Shown here piece after piece: positions 7,776-16,817 of a DNA stretch of 64,000 bases (position 1 is the stretch's first letter; every line of letters begins with the position of its first letter). This DNA comes from Rikenellaceae bacterium (GTDB taxonomy: Bacteria; Bacteroidota; Bacteroidia; Bacteroidales; Rikenellaceae). The translations under genes were made by a program, and so were the position numbers. The notes beneath the pieces are model-generated. The model made no database searches. It saw only the letters and a program-made list of their open reading frames with translations, and was not told where the DNA came from. The DNA lies in NCBI GenBank assembly GCA_015060165.1, contig SUZC01000012.1:1-64000 (forward strand). Reading direction: 5' to 3'.

Positions 7776-7897
7776 ACCCTTTTTTGTTGTTTAATTTGGT
7801 AGTCTGAAAAAAAAGTTGTAATTTTATCTTGCAAACGTGATAGTTTTTCACATTTCGTAACGAATAACAATAATATAAACTTTAAAACTATTGAATT

Positions 7898-8143
7898 ATG
7901 ATTATCACATTCAATGAATTGCGTCGCATTAAGGACAAGTTGCCCAGTGGTAGCTCACAGCGTATTGCTGATGAGTTGGGTATTGATGTAGAGACTGTAC
8001 GTAACTATTTTGGTGGCAAGCACCTCGATGCTAAGGCTGGTGCTGGTATTCATATCGAGCAGGGTCCCGACGGTGGTGTTGTGACTTTGGACGATACAGC
8101 TATTCTCGATGCGGCTATGCGTATTCTCAACGAGAATAAATAA
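7898..8143 (+). CDS. Small helix-turn-helix DNA-binding protein
   Basis: An 81-residue cytosolic protein. Residues 8-40 (LRRIKDKLPSGSSQRIADEL, then GIDVETVRNYFGGK) read as a helix-turn-helix of the kind that opens LacI/Xre-like regulators, where the HTH senses a half-operator. It is followed by a Gly-rich stretch and a short C-terminal helix (ILDAAMRILNENK). Small proteins of this type are common in Bacteroidales but their targets are unknown. It stands alone between two terminators, preceded by a spacer with A/T-rich sequence but no unambiguous promoter. It could be an abundant nucleoid-associated factor; that is only a guess. Confidence 0.75.
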   Translation: MIITFNELRRIKDKLPSGSSQRIADELGIDVETVRNYFGGKHLDAKAGAGIHIEQGPDGGVVTLDDTAILDAAMRILNENK

Positions 8144-8165
8144 TAGAGGCAATTTTTTATTCACA

Positions 8166-8201
8166 GGCATCGATAATCTTCGCGAATTCGATGCCTTTTT
8201 T
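8166..8201 (+). terminator. Terminator of the small HTH gene
   Basis: GGCATCGA (8166-8173) pairs with TCGATGCC (8188-8195) and six T follow. It lies 22 bases past the stop codon. Confidence 0.85.
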
Positions 8202-8228
8202 GTTATGCTGCTATAAATGTTTTTCGAT

Positions 8229-8915
8229 ATGAAACATCTTATTTTAATGCTCTCGATGATATGTTGGGCTGTGGGATTGTATGCCCAAGAACCTCAGGGT
8301 GTTCCCTTTAATGGTTTTGTAGCCGACGCCTCGGGCAAACCTATGGCGAAGGTCAAGATTGAGTTGAAGGGGGTGGGTGTATATACCTATTCCGACAAGG
8401 AGGGACGCTTTGGCTTTACCAATGTTCAGGCCGATGATGTACTGGTTTTTATCAAGAAGAAAAACAAGGTTGAGGTAGCCGTTAATGGTCGCCGCAGTCT
8501 GCACGTCATATTGCTTGATGGAGGAAAGAGTCAATCTGAGGAGTCTGATGAACTGATTGATACAGGTTTTGGCTATGTCAAGAAACGCGAATATACCAAT
8601 AGCTCAGGTACTATCTCTGGCGAGTTCTTGCGTCGTATGGGAGCGCAGGATTTGGAGGCTGCTATATTGGGTAGAGTTGCAGGTGTGACAAAAGTCAACG
8701 GAGCGATTGTGATACGTAACGTGGGTACGGTGAACCCTACTAATGCTTCGCAGGCAGCGCTTATTTTGGTTGATGGCAGTGAGGTCCCCAACCTATCGAT
8801 GGTCAATGTGCAGGACGTAGAGACGGTTACTGTGCAGAAAGATGGTACGATGTATGGGTTGCGAGGTGCTAATGGCGTGATACTGATTAAAACCCGAAGC
8901 GGAGATAGCAAATAA
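8229..8915 (+). CDS. Secreted TonB-plug-only protein (carboxypeptidase-regulatory-like domain plus plug)
   Basis: About 228 residues with a signal peptide ending in GLYAQ. A carboxypeptidase-D-regulatory-like beta sandwich follows (FNGFVADASGKPMAKVKIEL, then YTYSDKEGRFGF), as at the N-terminus of SusC proteins. The C-terminal half (about 125-228) is a TonB plug domain: LEAAILGRVAGV, ALILVDGSEV, VQDVETVTVQKDGTMYGLRG and ANGVILIKT. The 700-residue beta barrel that should follow is absent and the gene ends with a normal stop, so this is not a truncated receptor in the usual sense. It may be a periplasmic partner that interacts with TonB or a barrel in trans; this is inference. An ATG at 8217 would add four residues. 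Confidence 0.75.
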   Translation: MKHLILMLSMICWAVGLYAQEPQGVPFNGFVADASGKPMAKVKIELKGVGVYTYSDKEGRFGFTNVQADDVLVFIKKKNKVEVAVNGRRSLHVILLDGGKSQSEESDELIDTGFGYVKKREYTNSSGTISGEFLRRMGAQDLEAAILGRVAGVTKVNGAIVIRNVGTVNPTNASQAALILVDGSEVPNLSMVNVQDVETVTVQKDGTMYGLRGANGVILIKTRSGDSK

Positions 8916-8981
8916 ACAAATTTGGTGAGGCTGTATAGCTTTGTATAGAGAAAATTCCTTCTTGCGAGCAGCGGATTTATA

Positions 8982-9016
8982 GCAGGTGTCATATTTTTGG
9001 CACCTGCATTTCTTTT
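8982..9016 (+). terminator. Terminator of the plug-only gene
   Basis: GCAGGTG (8982-8988) pairs with CACCTGC (9001-9007), followed by ATTTCTTTTTG. Confidence 0.65.
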
Positions 9017-9022
9017 TGCTGC

Positions 9023-9050
9023 GTATGACAGCGAAGTTGGCTTGTCATAC
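9023..9050. promoter_or_regulatory. Inverted repeat upstream of dnaK, candidate operator
   Basis: Perfect 8-base arms GTATGACA and TGTCATAC separated by 12 bases, about 200 bases before dnaK. There is no T run after it, so it does not look like a terminator. It could be the binding site of a stress regulator or an RNA hairpin; it is not the CIRCE sequence. Confidence 0.4.
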
Positions 9051-9251
9051 ATTTTCGGCCAAAATGGCAGACGAGAAGAGTCGTTTGGCAGGAAAAAGTG
9101 TAATAAATCCTGATTTTTGCGCCGAAACATTTTTGGTATAACCTTTGTTCATATTAAGGCAGTTGTCCGATGGGGTGGCTGCTGAAAGGTAAGGCGCTTG
9201 GTCGGAGTAGGAACAGAAAAATAAGTATAAACAAAATAAAAATTTACAACT

Positions 9252-11165
9252 ATGGGAAAGATTATTGGTATTGATTTGGGTACAACCAACTCGTGTGTAT
9301 CTGTAATGGAGGGTAACGAGCCTGTTGTTATTCCTAACTCAGAGGGTCATCGCACCACTCCTTCAATTGTTGCTTTTACCGATTCGTCGGAGCGTAAGGT
9401 GGGCGATCCTGCAAAGCGTCAGGCTATCACCAATCCTAAGCGTACGGTATTCTCAATCAAGCGTTTTATGGGTGAGAAGTACGATAACGTAAGTAATGAC
9501 ATTGCTCGCGCACCTTATTCAATCGTGCGTGGCGATAATAATACTCCTCGTGTGGATATCGACGGCCGTCAGTATACAGCGCAGGAGATCTCGGCTATCA
9601 TCCTTCAGAAGATGAAGAAGACCGCAGAGGATTATTTGGGTCAGGAGGTATCAGAGGCAGTTATCACAGTGCCCGCATACTTCTCGGATTCACAGCGTCA
9701 GGCAACAAAGGAGGCTGGTGAGATTGCAGGCTTGAAGGTGCGTCGTATCATCAACGAGCCCACAGCTGCTGCATTGGCTTACGGTTTGGATAAGAAGGAT
9801 GCCGATATGAAGGTTGCAGTATACGACCTTGGTGGTGGTACATTCGATATCTCTATTTTGGAGTTGGGTGATGGCGTATTCGAGGTTAAGTCTACAAACG
9901 GTGATACTCACTTGGGTGGTGACGACTTCGACCACGTTCTTATCGACTATATGGCTGAGGCTTTCAAGGCTGAGCACGGTATCGACCTTCGTCAGGATGC
10001 AATGGCTTTGCAGCGCTTGAAGGAGGCTGCCGAGAAGGCAAAGATTGAGCTCTCGTCATCAACTACAACAGAGATCAACTTGCCCTACATTATGCCCGTT
10101 AACGGTATTCCTCAGCACCTTGTAATGTCTCTTACACGTGCCAAGTTCGAGCAGCTCAGCGACCACCTTATCCAGAAGACTATCGAGCCTTGTAAGATTG
10201 CGTTGCGTGATGCAGGTTTGCAGGCAAGCGATATCGACGAGGTTATCTTGGTTGGTGGTTCTACTCGTATCCCAGCTATCCAGCAGATCGTAGAGTCATT
10301 CTTCGGTAAGGCTCCTAACAAGTCGGTTAACCCCGATGAGGTTGTAGCTATCGGTGCTGCTATCCAGGGTGGTGTATTGACAGGTGAGGTTAAGGATGTG
10401 CTTTTGTTGGATGTAACTCCATTGTCACTCGGTATCGAGACTTTGGGCGGTGTATTCACTAAGCTTATCGAGGCCAACACAACTATCCCTACTCGCAAGA
10501 GTGAGGTGTTCTCAACTGCTGCTGATAACCAGCCTTCGGTAGAGATTAACGTATGCCAGGGTGAGCGTCCTATGGCTCGTGACAATAAGTCAATCGGTCG
10601 TTTCCACTTGGACGGCATCCCAGCAGCTCCACGTGGTGTGCCACAGATTGAGGTTACATTTGATATCGACGCTAACGGTATCTTGAACGTGTCGGCTAAG
10701 GATAAGGGTACAGGTAAGGAGCAGAAGATTCGCATCGAGGCTTCATCTGGTTTGACTGAGCAGGAGATTCAGCGTATGCGCGACGAGGCTAAGGCCAATG
10801 AGGAGAAGGATAAGCAGGAGAAGGAGCGTGTTGACAAGGTTAACGCAGCCGACTCAAATATCTTCGCTACCGAGAAGCAGCTCAAGGAGTATGGCGATAA
10901 GATTCCTGCCGATAAGAAGTCTGCTATCGAGGGTGCTTTGGCTAAGTTGAAGGAGGCTCATAAGAGTCAGGATTTGGCAGCTATCGACGCAGCTATCGCA
11001 GAACTTAACAACGCTTGGCAGGCCGCATCGCAGGATTTGTATGCAGCACAGCAGGCTCAGCAGCAGGCACAAGGTGGCGCACAGCAGAACGCAGGTGCAG
11101 GTGCAGGTCAGCAGGGTGGTGCACAGCAGCAGCCCGAGGATGTTGAGTTCGAGGAGGTTAAGTAA
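9252..11165 (+). CDS. dnaK: Molecular chaperone DnaK (Hsp70)
   Basis: ATP-driven cytosolic chaperone working with DnaJ and GrpE. The 637-residue length and motifs are canonical: [11 protein letters not shown] (5-15), [12 protein letters not shown] near 170, [12 protein letters not shown] near 192, [12 protein letters not shown] near 335, then the substrate-binding domain with [17 protein letters not shown]. The C-terminus is a Gln/Ala/Gly-rich linker ending in EDVEFEEVK, close to the usual EEVD-like end. Codon use is strongly biased to a small set of codons, as expected for a very highly expressed gene. dnaJ and grpE are not next to it. A long leader with an inverted repeat precedes it. Confidence 0.98.
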   Translation: MGKIIGIDLGTTNSCVSVMEGNEPVVIPNSEGHRTTPSIVAFTDSSERKVGDPAKRQAITNPKRTVFSIKRFMGEKYDNVSNDIARAPYSIVRGDNNTPRVDIDGRQYTAQEISAIILQKMKKTAEDYLGQEVSEAVITVPAYFSDSQRQATKEAGEIAGLKVRRIINEPTAAALAYGLDKKDADMKVAVYDLGGGTFDISILELGDGVFEVKSTNGDTHLGGDDFDHVLIDYMAEAFKAEHGIDLRQDAMALQRLKEAAEKAKIELSSSTTTEINLPYIMPVNGIPQHLVMSLTRAKFEQLSDHLIQKTIEPCKIALRDAGLQASDIDEVILVGGSTRIPAIQQIVESFFGKAPNKSVNPDEVVAIGAAIQGGVLTGEVKDVLLLDVTPLSLGIETLGGVFTKLIEANTTIPTRKSEVFSTAADNQPSVEINVCQGERPMARDNKSIGRFHLDGIPAAPRGVPQIEVTFDIDANGILNVSAKDKGTGKEQKIRIEASSGLTEQEIQRMRDEAKANEEKDKQEKERVDKVNAADSNIFATEKQLKEYGDKIPADKKSAIEGALAKLKEAHKSQDLAAIDAAIAELNNAWQAASQDLYAAQQAQQQAQGGAQQNAGAGAGQQGGAQQQPEDVEFEEVK

Positions 11166-11194
11166 TTCGATATATCTCGGATAATTACATATTA

Positions 11195-11230
11195 AAGTCG
11201 GTCACAGACTCTCTGTGGCCGACTTTTTTT
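11195..11230 (+). terminator. dnaK terminator
   Basis: A long stem (AAGTCGG..CACAGA with TCTGTG..CCGACTT) is followed by seven T, 30 bases after the dnaK stop. Confidence 0.9.
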
Positions 11231-11314
11231 GTATCATATGGTTGATTTATTGACAACAAATTATTAGCTTTGTGTAGGTAAATTGTCGTGTAAAAATTAA
11301 ACAAAAATATCGTA

Positions 11315-12412
11315 ATGAAGAATCTGATAGCAAAAGTTGTATGTCTGGCGCTGTTTGCAGTGGTGACACATCCCGTAGAGGCACGTAAAGATGTGAAATC
11401 CTCAACCTCTGAAAAGAGTAAAAATGGTGTGGAATTGTCGTTGCCACGTGGCAAGGCATCAGTTCAGCTTGATAAGGCTTTCGAGGAGTATCTCAATGCT
11501 GCGGCTGCCATAAAGAATCAGGAGTTGCATAGCGTAATGATCGTCAAGGATGGCAAGGTGGTGAAGGAGAGATGGTTGAATGGTGGTGAGGCTAATGTGC
11601 CGCATGTGCTGAATTCGGTGAGCAAGACCTTTACAGCTACGGCCGTAGGTATAGCTATAGCCGAGGGTCGATTCTCTTTGTCTGATAAGGTAATTTCGTT
11701 CTTCCCTGAGAAATTGCCCGCCGAGGTAAGTGAAAATCTCAAAAAGATGGAGGTTCGTCATCTGCTCTCAATGTCGACTGGTCACGATTATGCTCCCGAT
11801 CGTCATAAGATGGGAGCCGATGCCGATTGGGTTAAGGGTTTTCTGGCCGATCCTGTCAAGCATGAGCCGGGTACATTCTTTGTTTATAATAGTTTGGCTA
11901 CTTATATGCTATCGGCTATTATTCAGAAGGTTACGGGTGAAAAGCTGGTCGATTATATCTATCCTCGTTTGTTTGAGCCGTTAGGTATCGACCGTGCCCA
12001 TTGGGACGAATGTAGCCAAGGTATTAATACTGGCGGTTGGGGTTTGTATTTGAAGACTGAAGATTTGGCGAAACTCGGTCAGCTGTTCTTACAGAAGGGT
12101 AAGTGGAACGGTAAGCGTATCATATCTGCGAAGTGGATTAAGGAGGCAACTACGGCCCACGTGGCTTCGCGTCCTGCTGGAGTTCGCCCAGAGAATGTGA
12201 AGGTGAAACCTGAGGATAGCGATTGGTTGCAGGGTTATTGCTATCAGATGTGGCGCTGTCGCCACAACGCAGTGCGTGCTGATGGTGCAGCAGGTCAATA
12301 TATCATCATTATGCCTGACCAGAATGCAGTAATTGCTGTGACAGCTAATGTACGAAATATGCAACGCGAGATAAATCTCATTTGGGAGCATCTTTTGCCT
12401 GCATTGAAGTAG
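11315..12412 (+). CDS. Secreted serine hydrolase, beta-lactamase/PBP4* family
   Basis: A 365-residue exported protein (signal peptide to about residue 23, ...HPVEA). The class C beta-lactamase fold is indicated by the SVSK catalytic tetrad (Ser101, Lys104), YNS at 191-193 as the second motif, and a GGWGLYLK segment typical of the esterase/D-aminopeptidase branch. The KTG-like third motif appears as the HGA-type replacement (ADGAAGQYI). Family members hydrolyse peptidoglycan peptides, D-amino-acid amides or esters; resistance to beta-lactams is not implied. A clear paralogue lies at 36183-37241 on the other strand. The gene stands alone with its own terminator. Confidence 0.85.
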   Translation: MKNLIAKVVCLALFAVVTHPVEARKDVKSSTSEKSKNGVELSLPRGKASVQLDKAFEEYLNAAAAIKNQELHSVMIVKDGKVVKERWLNGGEANVPHVLNSVSKTFTATAVGIAIAEGRFSLSDKVISFFPEKLPAEVSENLKKMEVRHLLSMSTGHDYAPDRHKMGADADWVKGFLADPVKHEPGTFFVYNSLATYMLSAIIQKVTGEKLVDYIYPRLFEPLGIDRAHWDECSQGINTGGWGLYLKTEDLAKLGQLFLQKGKWNGKRIISAKWIKEATTAHVASRPAGVRPENVKVKPEDSDWLQGYCYQMWRCRHNAVRADGAAGQYIIIMPDQNAVIAVTANVRNMQREINLIWEHLLPALK

Positions 12413-12482
12413 TAATTATGCCCATAGTGGGTGGTAAATTTACCGTGTAAAAGGGTATAATTACCTAATCGCAGTGGAAAAG

Positions 12483-12524
12483 TCTGAAAATCGGACCGAA
12501 AGGGTAGGTTTTCAGATTTTTTTT
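12483..12524 (+). terminator. Terminator of the serine hydrolase gene
   Basis: TCTGAAAA and TTTTCAGA form the stem, followed by eight T. The secDF promoter begins directly after it. Confidence 0.7.
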
Positions 12525-12526
12525 AT

Positions 12527-12534
12527 TATCTTTG
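12527..12534 (+). promoter_or_regulatory. secDF -7 box
   Basis: TATCTTTG matches TAnnTTTG. The -33 position falls inside the upstream terminator stem (GGTTTTC) and is poor. The leader to the ATG at 12612 would be about 70 bases. Confidence 0.5.
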
Positions 12535-12611
12535 CGAATTAAAATTCGGACTGTGTCCGATGATATGTGAGAAACATAAAAAATAAATACAAACAAAAAT
12601 TTTAAACAACA

Positions 12612-15581
12612 ATGCAAAGTAAAGGCGCAATTAAATTGCTCGCAATTCTTTTGGTGATTGCGTGTATTTATCAGCTCTCTTTCTCGTTTGTTACGAGAAA
12701 AGTAGAGAAGGCAGCTGTCGAGTACGCTGCCGCATTTGATGAGTCTGAGCAGGCTTCACGTGAGGTTTACTACTTGGATTCAATTCAGAATCAGCCTGTT
12801 TTCAGTTTCCTCGGTTTGGTGGATTTCACCTACAAGCAGTGTAAGGAGAAGGAGGTAAACTTGGGTCTTGACCTTAAGGGCGGTATGAACGTAATGCTCG
12901 AGATCGAGGTTCAGGATTTGGTTAAGTCGCTCGCTGGTGACAGCCAGAACGATCCCGCTTTCATCGCGGCTATCGAGCGTGCCAACGAGGCAATGAAGGC
13001 TGGTACAAACGACTATATCGGTGAGTTTGCTAAGGCTTATGCCGAGACATCGAATGGTGGTTCTTTGGCTGCAATCTTCGTAAGCCCCGACCGAAAGGAT
13101 ATCAATCCTAACTCGTCAAACGAGGAGGTTTTGAAGGTGTTGCGTGATGAGACCGATGCTGCTATTGCTGCGTCGTTCAACATCTTGCGTAGCCGTATCG
13201 ACCACTTCGGTGTGACCCAACCCAACATCCAGCGTCTGCCTAACTCAAACCGTATTATGGTTGAGTTGCCAGGTGTAAAGGAGCCCGAGCGTGTACGTAA
13301 GCTTTTGCAGGGTTCTGCATCATTGGAGTTCTGGGTGACTTACGATGCTCAGGAGGTTCTTCCTATCTTGGCTGAGGTTGAGCGTTTGGTTAAGGAGTCT
13401 GCACAGCCCGCAGCAGAGCAGGCTGAGGCTACAGAGGCTGCAGCAGAGAAGCCCGCAGATCTTGCTGCTGAGGTTGCTCAGAATGCTGCCGAGCAGGAGA
13501 ATGTAGAGTCACAGTCTCGTTTCTCACGTGAGGAGAATCCTTTGTTCGCACTTTTGGATCCCACTTACTCTGGTGGTTGTATCGTAGGTGCTGCTACTGC
13601 AGCTGATATACCTGTAATCAATGAGTATCTGGCTCGTCCAGAGGTTCAGAATCTCTTCCCTGCAGACCTTAGCTTGAAGTGGGGTGTAAAGGGCGAGGAT
13701 TACTTTGGTGGTCGTTACGCTTTGTATGCACTTCGCGCAGTGGATGGTAAGCCTGCAATGGATGGCTCGGCAGTATCAACAGCTCAGGAGATGTATGCTG
13801 AGCAGGGTGCCGCAGCCGAGGTTAGCCTCTCGATGAACTCTGATGGTGCTTCACAGTGGGCACAGCTTACAGGTCAGAACATTGGAAAGCCTATCGCAAT
13901 CGTTTTGGATGGCTATGTATATTCAGCTCCTAACGTACAGAACAAGATTGAGGGTGGTACATCACGTATTACAGGTAACTTCACTATCCAGGAGGCTCAG
14001 GACTTGGCTAATGTATTGAAGTCAGGTAAGGTTCCTGCTCCTGCACGTATCATCCAGGATACAGTAGTAGGTCCATCACTCGGTCAGGAGTCTATCAATG
14101 CTGGTATGTTCTCATTCGTATTGGCATTTATCCTTGTGTTGCTCTATATGGGCTTGTTCTACAAGACTGCAGGTTGGATGGCCGACTTGGCACTTATCCT
14201 TAATGTATTCTTGTTGATGGGTGTGTTGGTATCGTTTGGTGCAGTTCTTACATTGCCTGGTATCGCCGGTATCGTGCTTACAATGGGTATGGCTGTCGAT
14301 GCTAACGTTATTATCTACGAGCGTATTAAGGAGGAGCTTCGTGCTGGCAAGGGCTTGAATCTTGCTATCAAGGATGGTTTCTCTAACGCATACTCAGCAA
14401 TTATCGACGGTCAGTTGACAACTATCATTACAGGTATCGTATTGTTCGTATTCGGTAACGGTCCTGTACAGGGTTTTGCTACAACACTTGTTATCGGTAT
14501 CGTAACATCACTCTTCTGTGCAATCTTCATCACTCGTATGTTGCTTGAGTGGGTTGAGAACAAGTGGGGTACAGTATCATTCTCTCGCTCTTGGTCTGAG
14601 AACTGGTTGTCTAACGTTAAGTTCGACTTTATTGCAAAGCGTAAGACATCTTACATTGTTTCAGGTGCATTGATCGTTGTATCTGTTATCTCATTGCTCA
14701 CTATTGGCTTGAACACAGGCGTTGACTTTACAGGTGGTCGTACTTATGTAGTACGTTTCGACCAGAACGTATCAGCTGAGGCTGTTCGCGAGGCTTTGGA
14801 TAAGGCTTTGGTTAGCGACGACGCTGCTAAGTCATCTATTGAGGTTAAGCAGTATGGTGCCGAGAATCAGATGCGTATCGTTACTCAGTATAAGTATGAC
14901 GATACATCAGAGGAGACAACTGCCGAGGTAGATGCATTGCTCTACAACGCTTTGAAGGGCTTCTATACTTATGATATCACTTTGGAGGGCTTCACATCAA
15001 CTCAGGAGGATGCCAACGGTATCATCTCATCTGAGAAGATTGGTCCAGCTATCGCTAAGGATTTGCTTTTCAGCGCATTCTATGCCGTATTGTTCTCACT
15101 CATCGCAATCGGTCTCTATATTACATTCCGATTCAAGCGTTGGGAGTGGGCAACAGGTGCTACATTGGCATTGGCCCACAATGCGTTCCTCGTGATTGGT
15201 ATCTTCTCAATCCTCTATCACGTTATGCCATTCAACTTGGAGGTTAACCAGGCCTTCATCGCGGCTATCCTTACAATCATTGGTTACTCAATCAACGATA
15301 CAGTGGTTATCTTCGACCGTATCCGAGAGTACATCACATTGTATCCAAAGCGTGAGATGAAGCAGAATATCAACCAGGCTATCTGCTCTACATTATCTCG
15401 TACAATGAATACATCACTTACTACTCTTGTGACATTGCTTGCAATCTTCATCTTGGGTGGTGAGAACCTTCGTGGTTTCGTATTCGCGTTGTTGGTTGGT
15501 ATTGTAATTGGTACATACTCTTCAGTATTCATTGCAACACCTATCGCATACGATATTTTGAGCCGCAGAAGCAAGAAGTAG
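12612..15581 (+). CDS. secDF: Protein translocase subunit SecDF (fused)
   Basis: Proton-driven inner-membrane factor that pulls preproteins out of the SecYEG channel. SecD and SecF are fused in one 989-residue chain, as usual in Bacteroidetes. Visible landmarks: an N-terminal helix; LGLDLKGGMNVMLE (SecD signature, about 78-91); a periplasmic P1 domain with an Ala/Glu-rich insert (about 260-300); six SecD helices including GMAVDANVIIYERIKEE; then the SecF half starting after KFDFIAKRK with TGVDFTGGRTYVV and a second six-helix set containing GYSINDTVVIFDRIRE. The conserved Asp residues of the proton path lie in those helices. Codon bias resembles dnaK, so expression is high. Confidence 0.97.
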   Translation: MQSKGAIKLLAILLVIACIYQLSFSFVTRKVEKAAVEYAAAFDESEQASREVYYLDSIQNQPVFSFLGLVDFTYKQCKEKEVNLGLDLKGGMNVMLEIEVQDLVKSLAGDSQNDPAFIAAIERANEAMKAGTNDYIGEFAKAYAETSNGGSLAAIFVSPDRKDINPNSSNEEVLKVLRDETDAAIAASFNILRSRIDHFGVTQPNIQRLPNSNRIMVELPGVKEPERVRKLLQGSASLEFWVTYDAQEVLPILAEVERLVKESAQPAAEQAEATEAAAEKPADLAAEVAQNAAEQENVESQSRFSREENPLFALLDPTYSGGCIVGAATAADIPVINEYLARPEVQNLFPADLSLKWGVKGEDYFGGRYALYALRAVDGKPAMDGSAVSTAQEMYAEQGAAAEVSLSMNSDGASQWAQLTGQNIGKPIAIVLDGYVYSAPNVQNKIEGGTSRITGNFTIQEAQDLANVLKSGKVPAPARIIQDTVVGPSLGQESINAGMFSFVLAFILVLLYMGLFYKTAGWMADLALILNVFLLMGVLVSFGAVLTLPGIAGIVLTMGMAVDANVIIYERIKEELRAGKGLNLAIKDGFSNAYSAIIDGQLTTIITGIVLFVFGNGPVQGFATTLVIGIVTSLFCAIFITRMLLEWVENKWGTVSFSRSWSENWLSNVKFDFIAKRKTSYIVSGALIVVSVISLLTIGLNTGVDFTGGRTYVVRFDQNVSAEAVREALDKALVSDDAAKSSIEVKQYGAENQMRIVTQYKYDDTSEETTAEVDALLYNALKGFYTYDITLEGFTSTQEDANGIISSEKIGPAIAKDLLFSAFYAVLFSLIAIGLYITFRFKRWEWATGATLALAHNAFLVIGIFSILYHVMPFNLEVNQAFIAAILTIIGYSINDTVVIFDRIREYITLYPKREMKQNINQAICSTLSRTMNTSLTTLVTLLAIFILGGENLRGFVFALLVGIVIGTYSSVFIATPIAYDILSRRSKK

Positions 15582-15601
15582 TAGATACTTTAATGATAAA
15601 A

Positions 15602-15637
15602 ATAGGTTGCAACGATGGTTTGCAACCTATTTTTTTA
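15602..15637 (+). terminator. secDF terminator
   Basis: ATAGGTTGCAA (15602-15612) pairs with TTGCAACCTAT (15620-15630), followed by TTTTTT. A TACCTTTG box (15638-15645) follows immediately and may start the next operon, although its spacing to a TTTG at 15619 is short. Confidence 0.85.
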
Positions 15638-15653
15638 TACCTTTGTAATTGAT

Positions 15654-16178
15654 ATGGGAACACTACTAAATAAATTGCGTGTATTACAGCGCTGGTTGAA
15701 GAGTTATATTTCGCCCGCGTTCATATTGTTGTTTTGCGCGTCGTTCGTATTCTGGTATATCCTCAAATTGGGTAATACCTATACCACCGAGTATAACATA
15801 CTTGTTAATATCGACGGTCAGACCATACGCATCCCTTCGGTTGTGGAGGGTGTCGGAACAAATCTGCTGGGTTATAGAAACTATACCCACAAGGAGATTA
15901 AATTGCGCCTTTCGGATTTGAAATATCGTACGGAGTCGGTTGTTGACGAGCAGACGGGCGAGACTAATATGTGTTACGTTCTCGATCCTCAATCTGTTCA
16001 GAATGCCATATCGGTACGTTTTAGCGATATTAAGATTGTGTCGTTGGGCGATATCCCGCATCTCCCTATGCCTGAGCCTCAAGATGATCCTAGTATGGAA
16101 GGTAGTCGTGACTCTTCAAAAGTAAAGGGAATTAAAGCTCTCTTTAAGGGGAAAAACGAGAATAAAGATAGTGAGTAA
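15654..16178 (+). CDS. YbbR-like domain-containing membrane protein
   Basis: About 174 residues with one N-terminal membrane helix (ISPAFILLFCASFVFWYI) followed by a YbbR-type beta domain (YTTEYNILVNIDGQ, then KEIKLRLSDLKY) and a Lys/Glu-rich tail. In Firmicutes the YbbR protein CdaR regulates the diadenylate cyclase CdaA. In Bacteroidetes it is usually found next to coaE, as here (the coaE start lies within 50 bases of its stop). Whether it touches the CdaA encoded at 1360 is unknown. I use the ATG at 15654; an upstream in-frame start at 15615 would lie inside the secDF terminator. Confidence 0.8.
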   Translation: MGTLLNKLRVLQRWLKSYISPAFILLFCASFVFWYILKLGNTYTTEYNILVNIDGQTIRIPSVVEGVGTNLLGYRNYTHKEIKLRLSDLKYRTESVVDEQTGETNMCYVLDPQSVQNAISVRFSDIKIVSLGDIPHLPMPEPQDDPSMEGSRDSSKVKGIKALFKGKNENKDSE

Positions 16179-16226
16179 TTTGGAACAATGCGCATCTTCG
16201 ACGGTGCGCAAAATTCTTATAAAGAG

Positions 16227-16817
16227 ATGTATAAAGTAGGTATTACAGGAGGTATAGGTAGCGGAAAAAGCACGGTGTGCCGACTGTTGGCTGAGTATGG
16301 CATAGCTGTCTACGACTCCGATTCCAAAGCCAAAGAGTTGATGGCCAACAGCGAGCCACTGCGTCAGGCTTTGCAGGAGACATTTGGCCGGGAGTGCTAT
16401 AACGAGCATGGACTGAATCGTGCTTATCTGGCAAGCAAGGTTTTCAATGATAAGGAGGCTTTGGCAAAGCTTAATTCAATTGTGCATCCTGTCGTAAGAG
16501 CCGATTTTCGGGCGTGGGCCGAGTCGCAGAGTAGTGCCTATGTAGTTTTGGAGAGTGCCATATTGTTTGAGGCAGGTTTCGAAAATGAGGTCGATACTAC
16601 GTTGGCAGTTTTGGCTCCGCTGGAGGAGCGTATAAGGCGTACAATCAGTCGTGACGGAGCCGATAGAGCTGCTATTGAGGCTCGTATAGCCAATCAGATG
16701 AGCGATGAGGAGTTGCACGCTCGAGCTGACCGTACGATAGTAAATCTGATAATGGAGTATTTGGAGAGTGATGTAGAGCAGCTCCATAAAATATATTGTC
16801 GTGAATCTCAACTTTAA
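16227..16817 (+). CDS. coaE: Dephospho-CoA kinase
   Basis: Last step of coenzyme A synthesis: phosphorylates the 3'-OH of dephospho-CoA. About 196 residues from the ATG at 16227. The P-loop GGIGSGKST lies at residues 8-16, followed by the CoaE pattern YDSDSKAKELM, then a lid region with RADFRAW and VLESAILFEAGF. The C-terminal segment DRTIVN is also typical. An ATG at 16188 would add 13 residues that do not fit the family. The stop overlaps the folP start by 17 bases, indicating translational coupling. Confidence 0.93.
   Translation: MYKVGITGGIGSGKSTVCRLLAEYGIAVYDSDSKAKELMANSEPLRQALQETFGRECYNEHGLNRAYLASKVFNDKEALAKLNSIVHPVVRADFRAWAESQSSAYVVLESAILFEAGFENEVDTTLAVLAPLEERIRRTISRDGADRAAIEARIANQMSDEELHARADRTIVNLIMEYLESDVEQLHKIYCRESQL

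Larger units (their letters stand above)
8916..9251. other. Long non-coding leader upstream of dnaK
   Basis: No reading frame is supported. It contains a terminator-like hairpin (8982-9016) for the plug gene, then a palindrome GTATGACA-N12-TGTCATAC (9023-9050), then ATTTTCGGCCAAAAT, and a TATAACCTTTG that is one base off a -7 box (about 9137-9147). Regulation of dnaK probably acts here. Confidence 0.6.

Noticed and set aside
10112..10735. A 207-codon open frame antisense to dnaK
   Set aside because: dnaK has biased codons that leave the opposite strand open; no promoter or recognisable protein.
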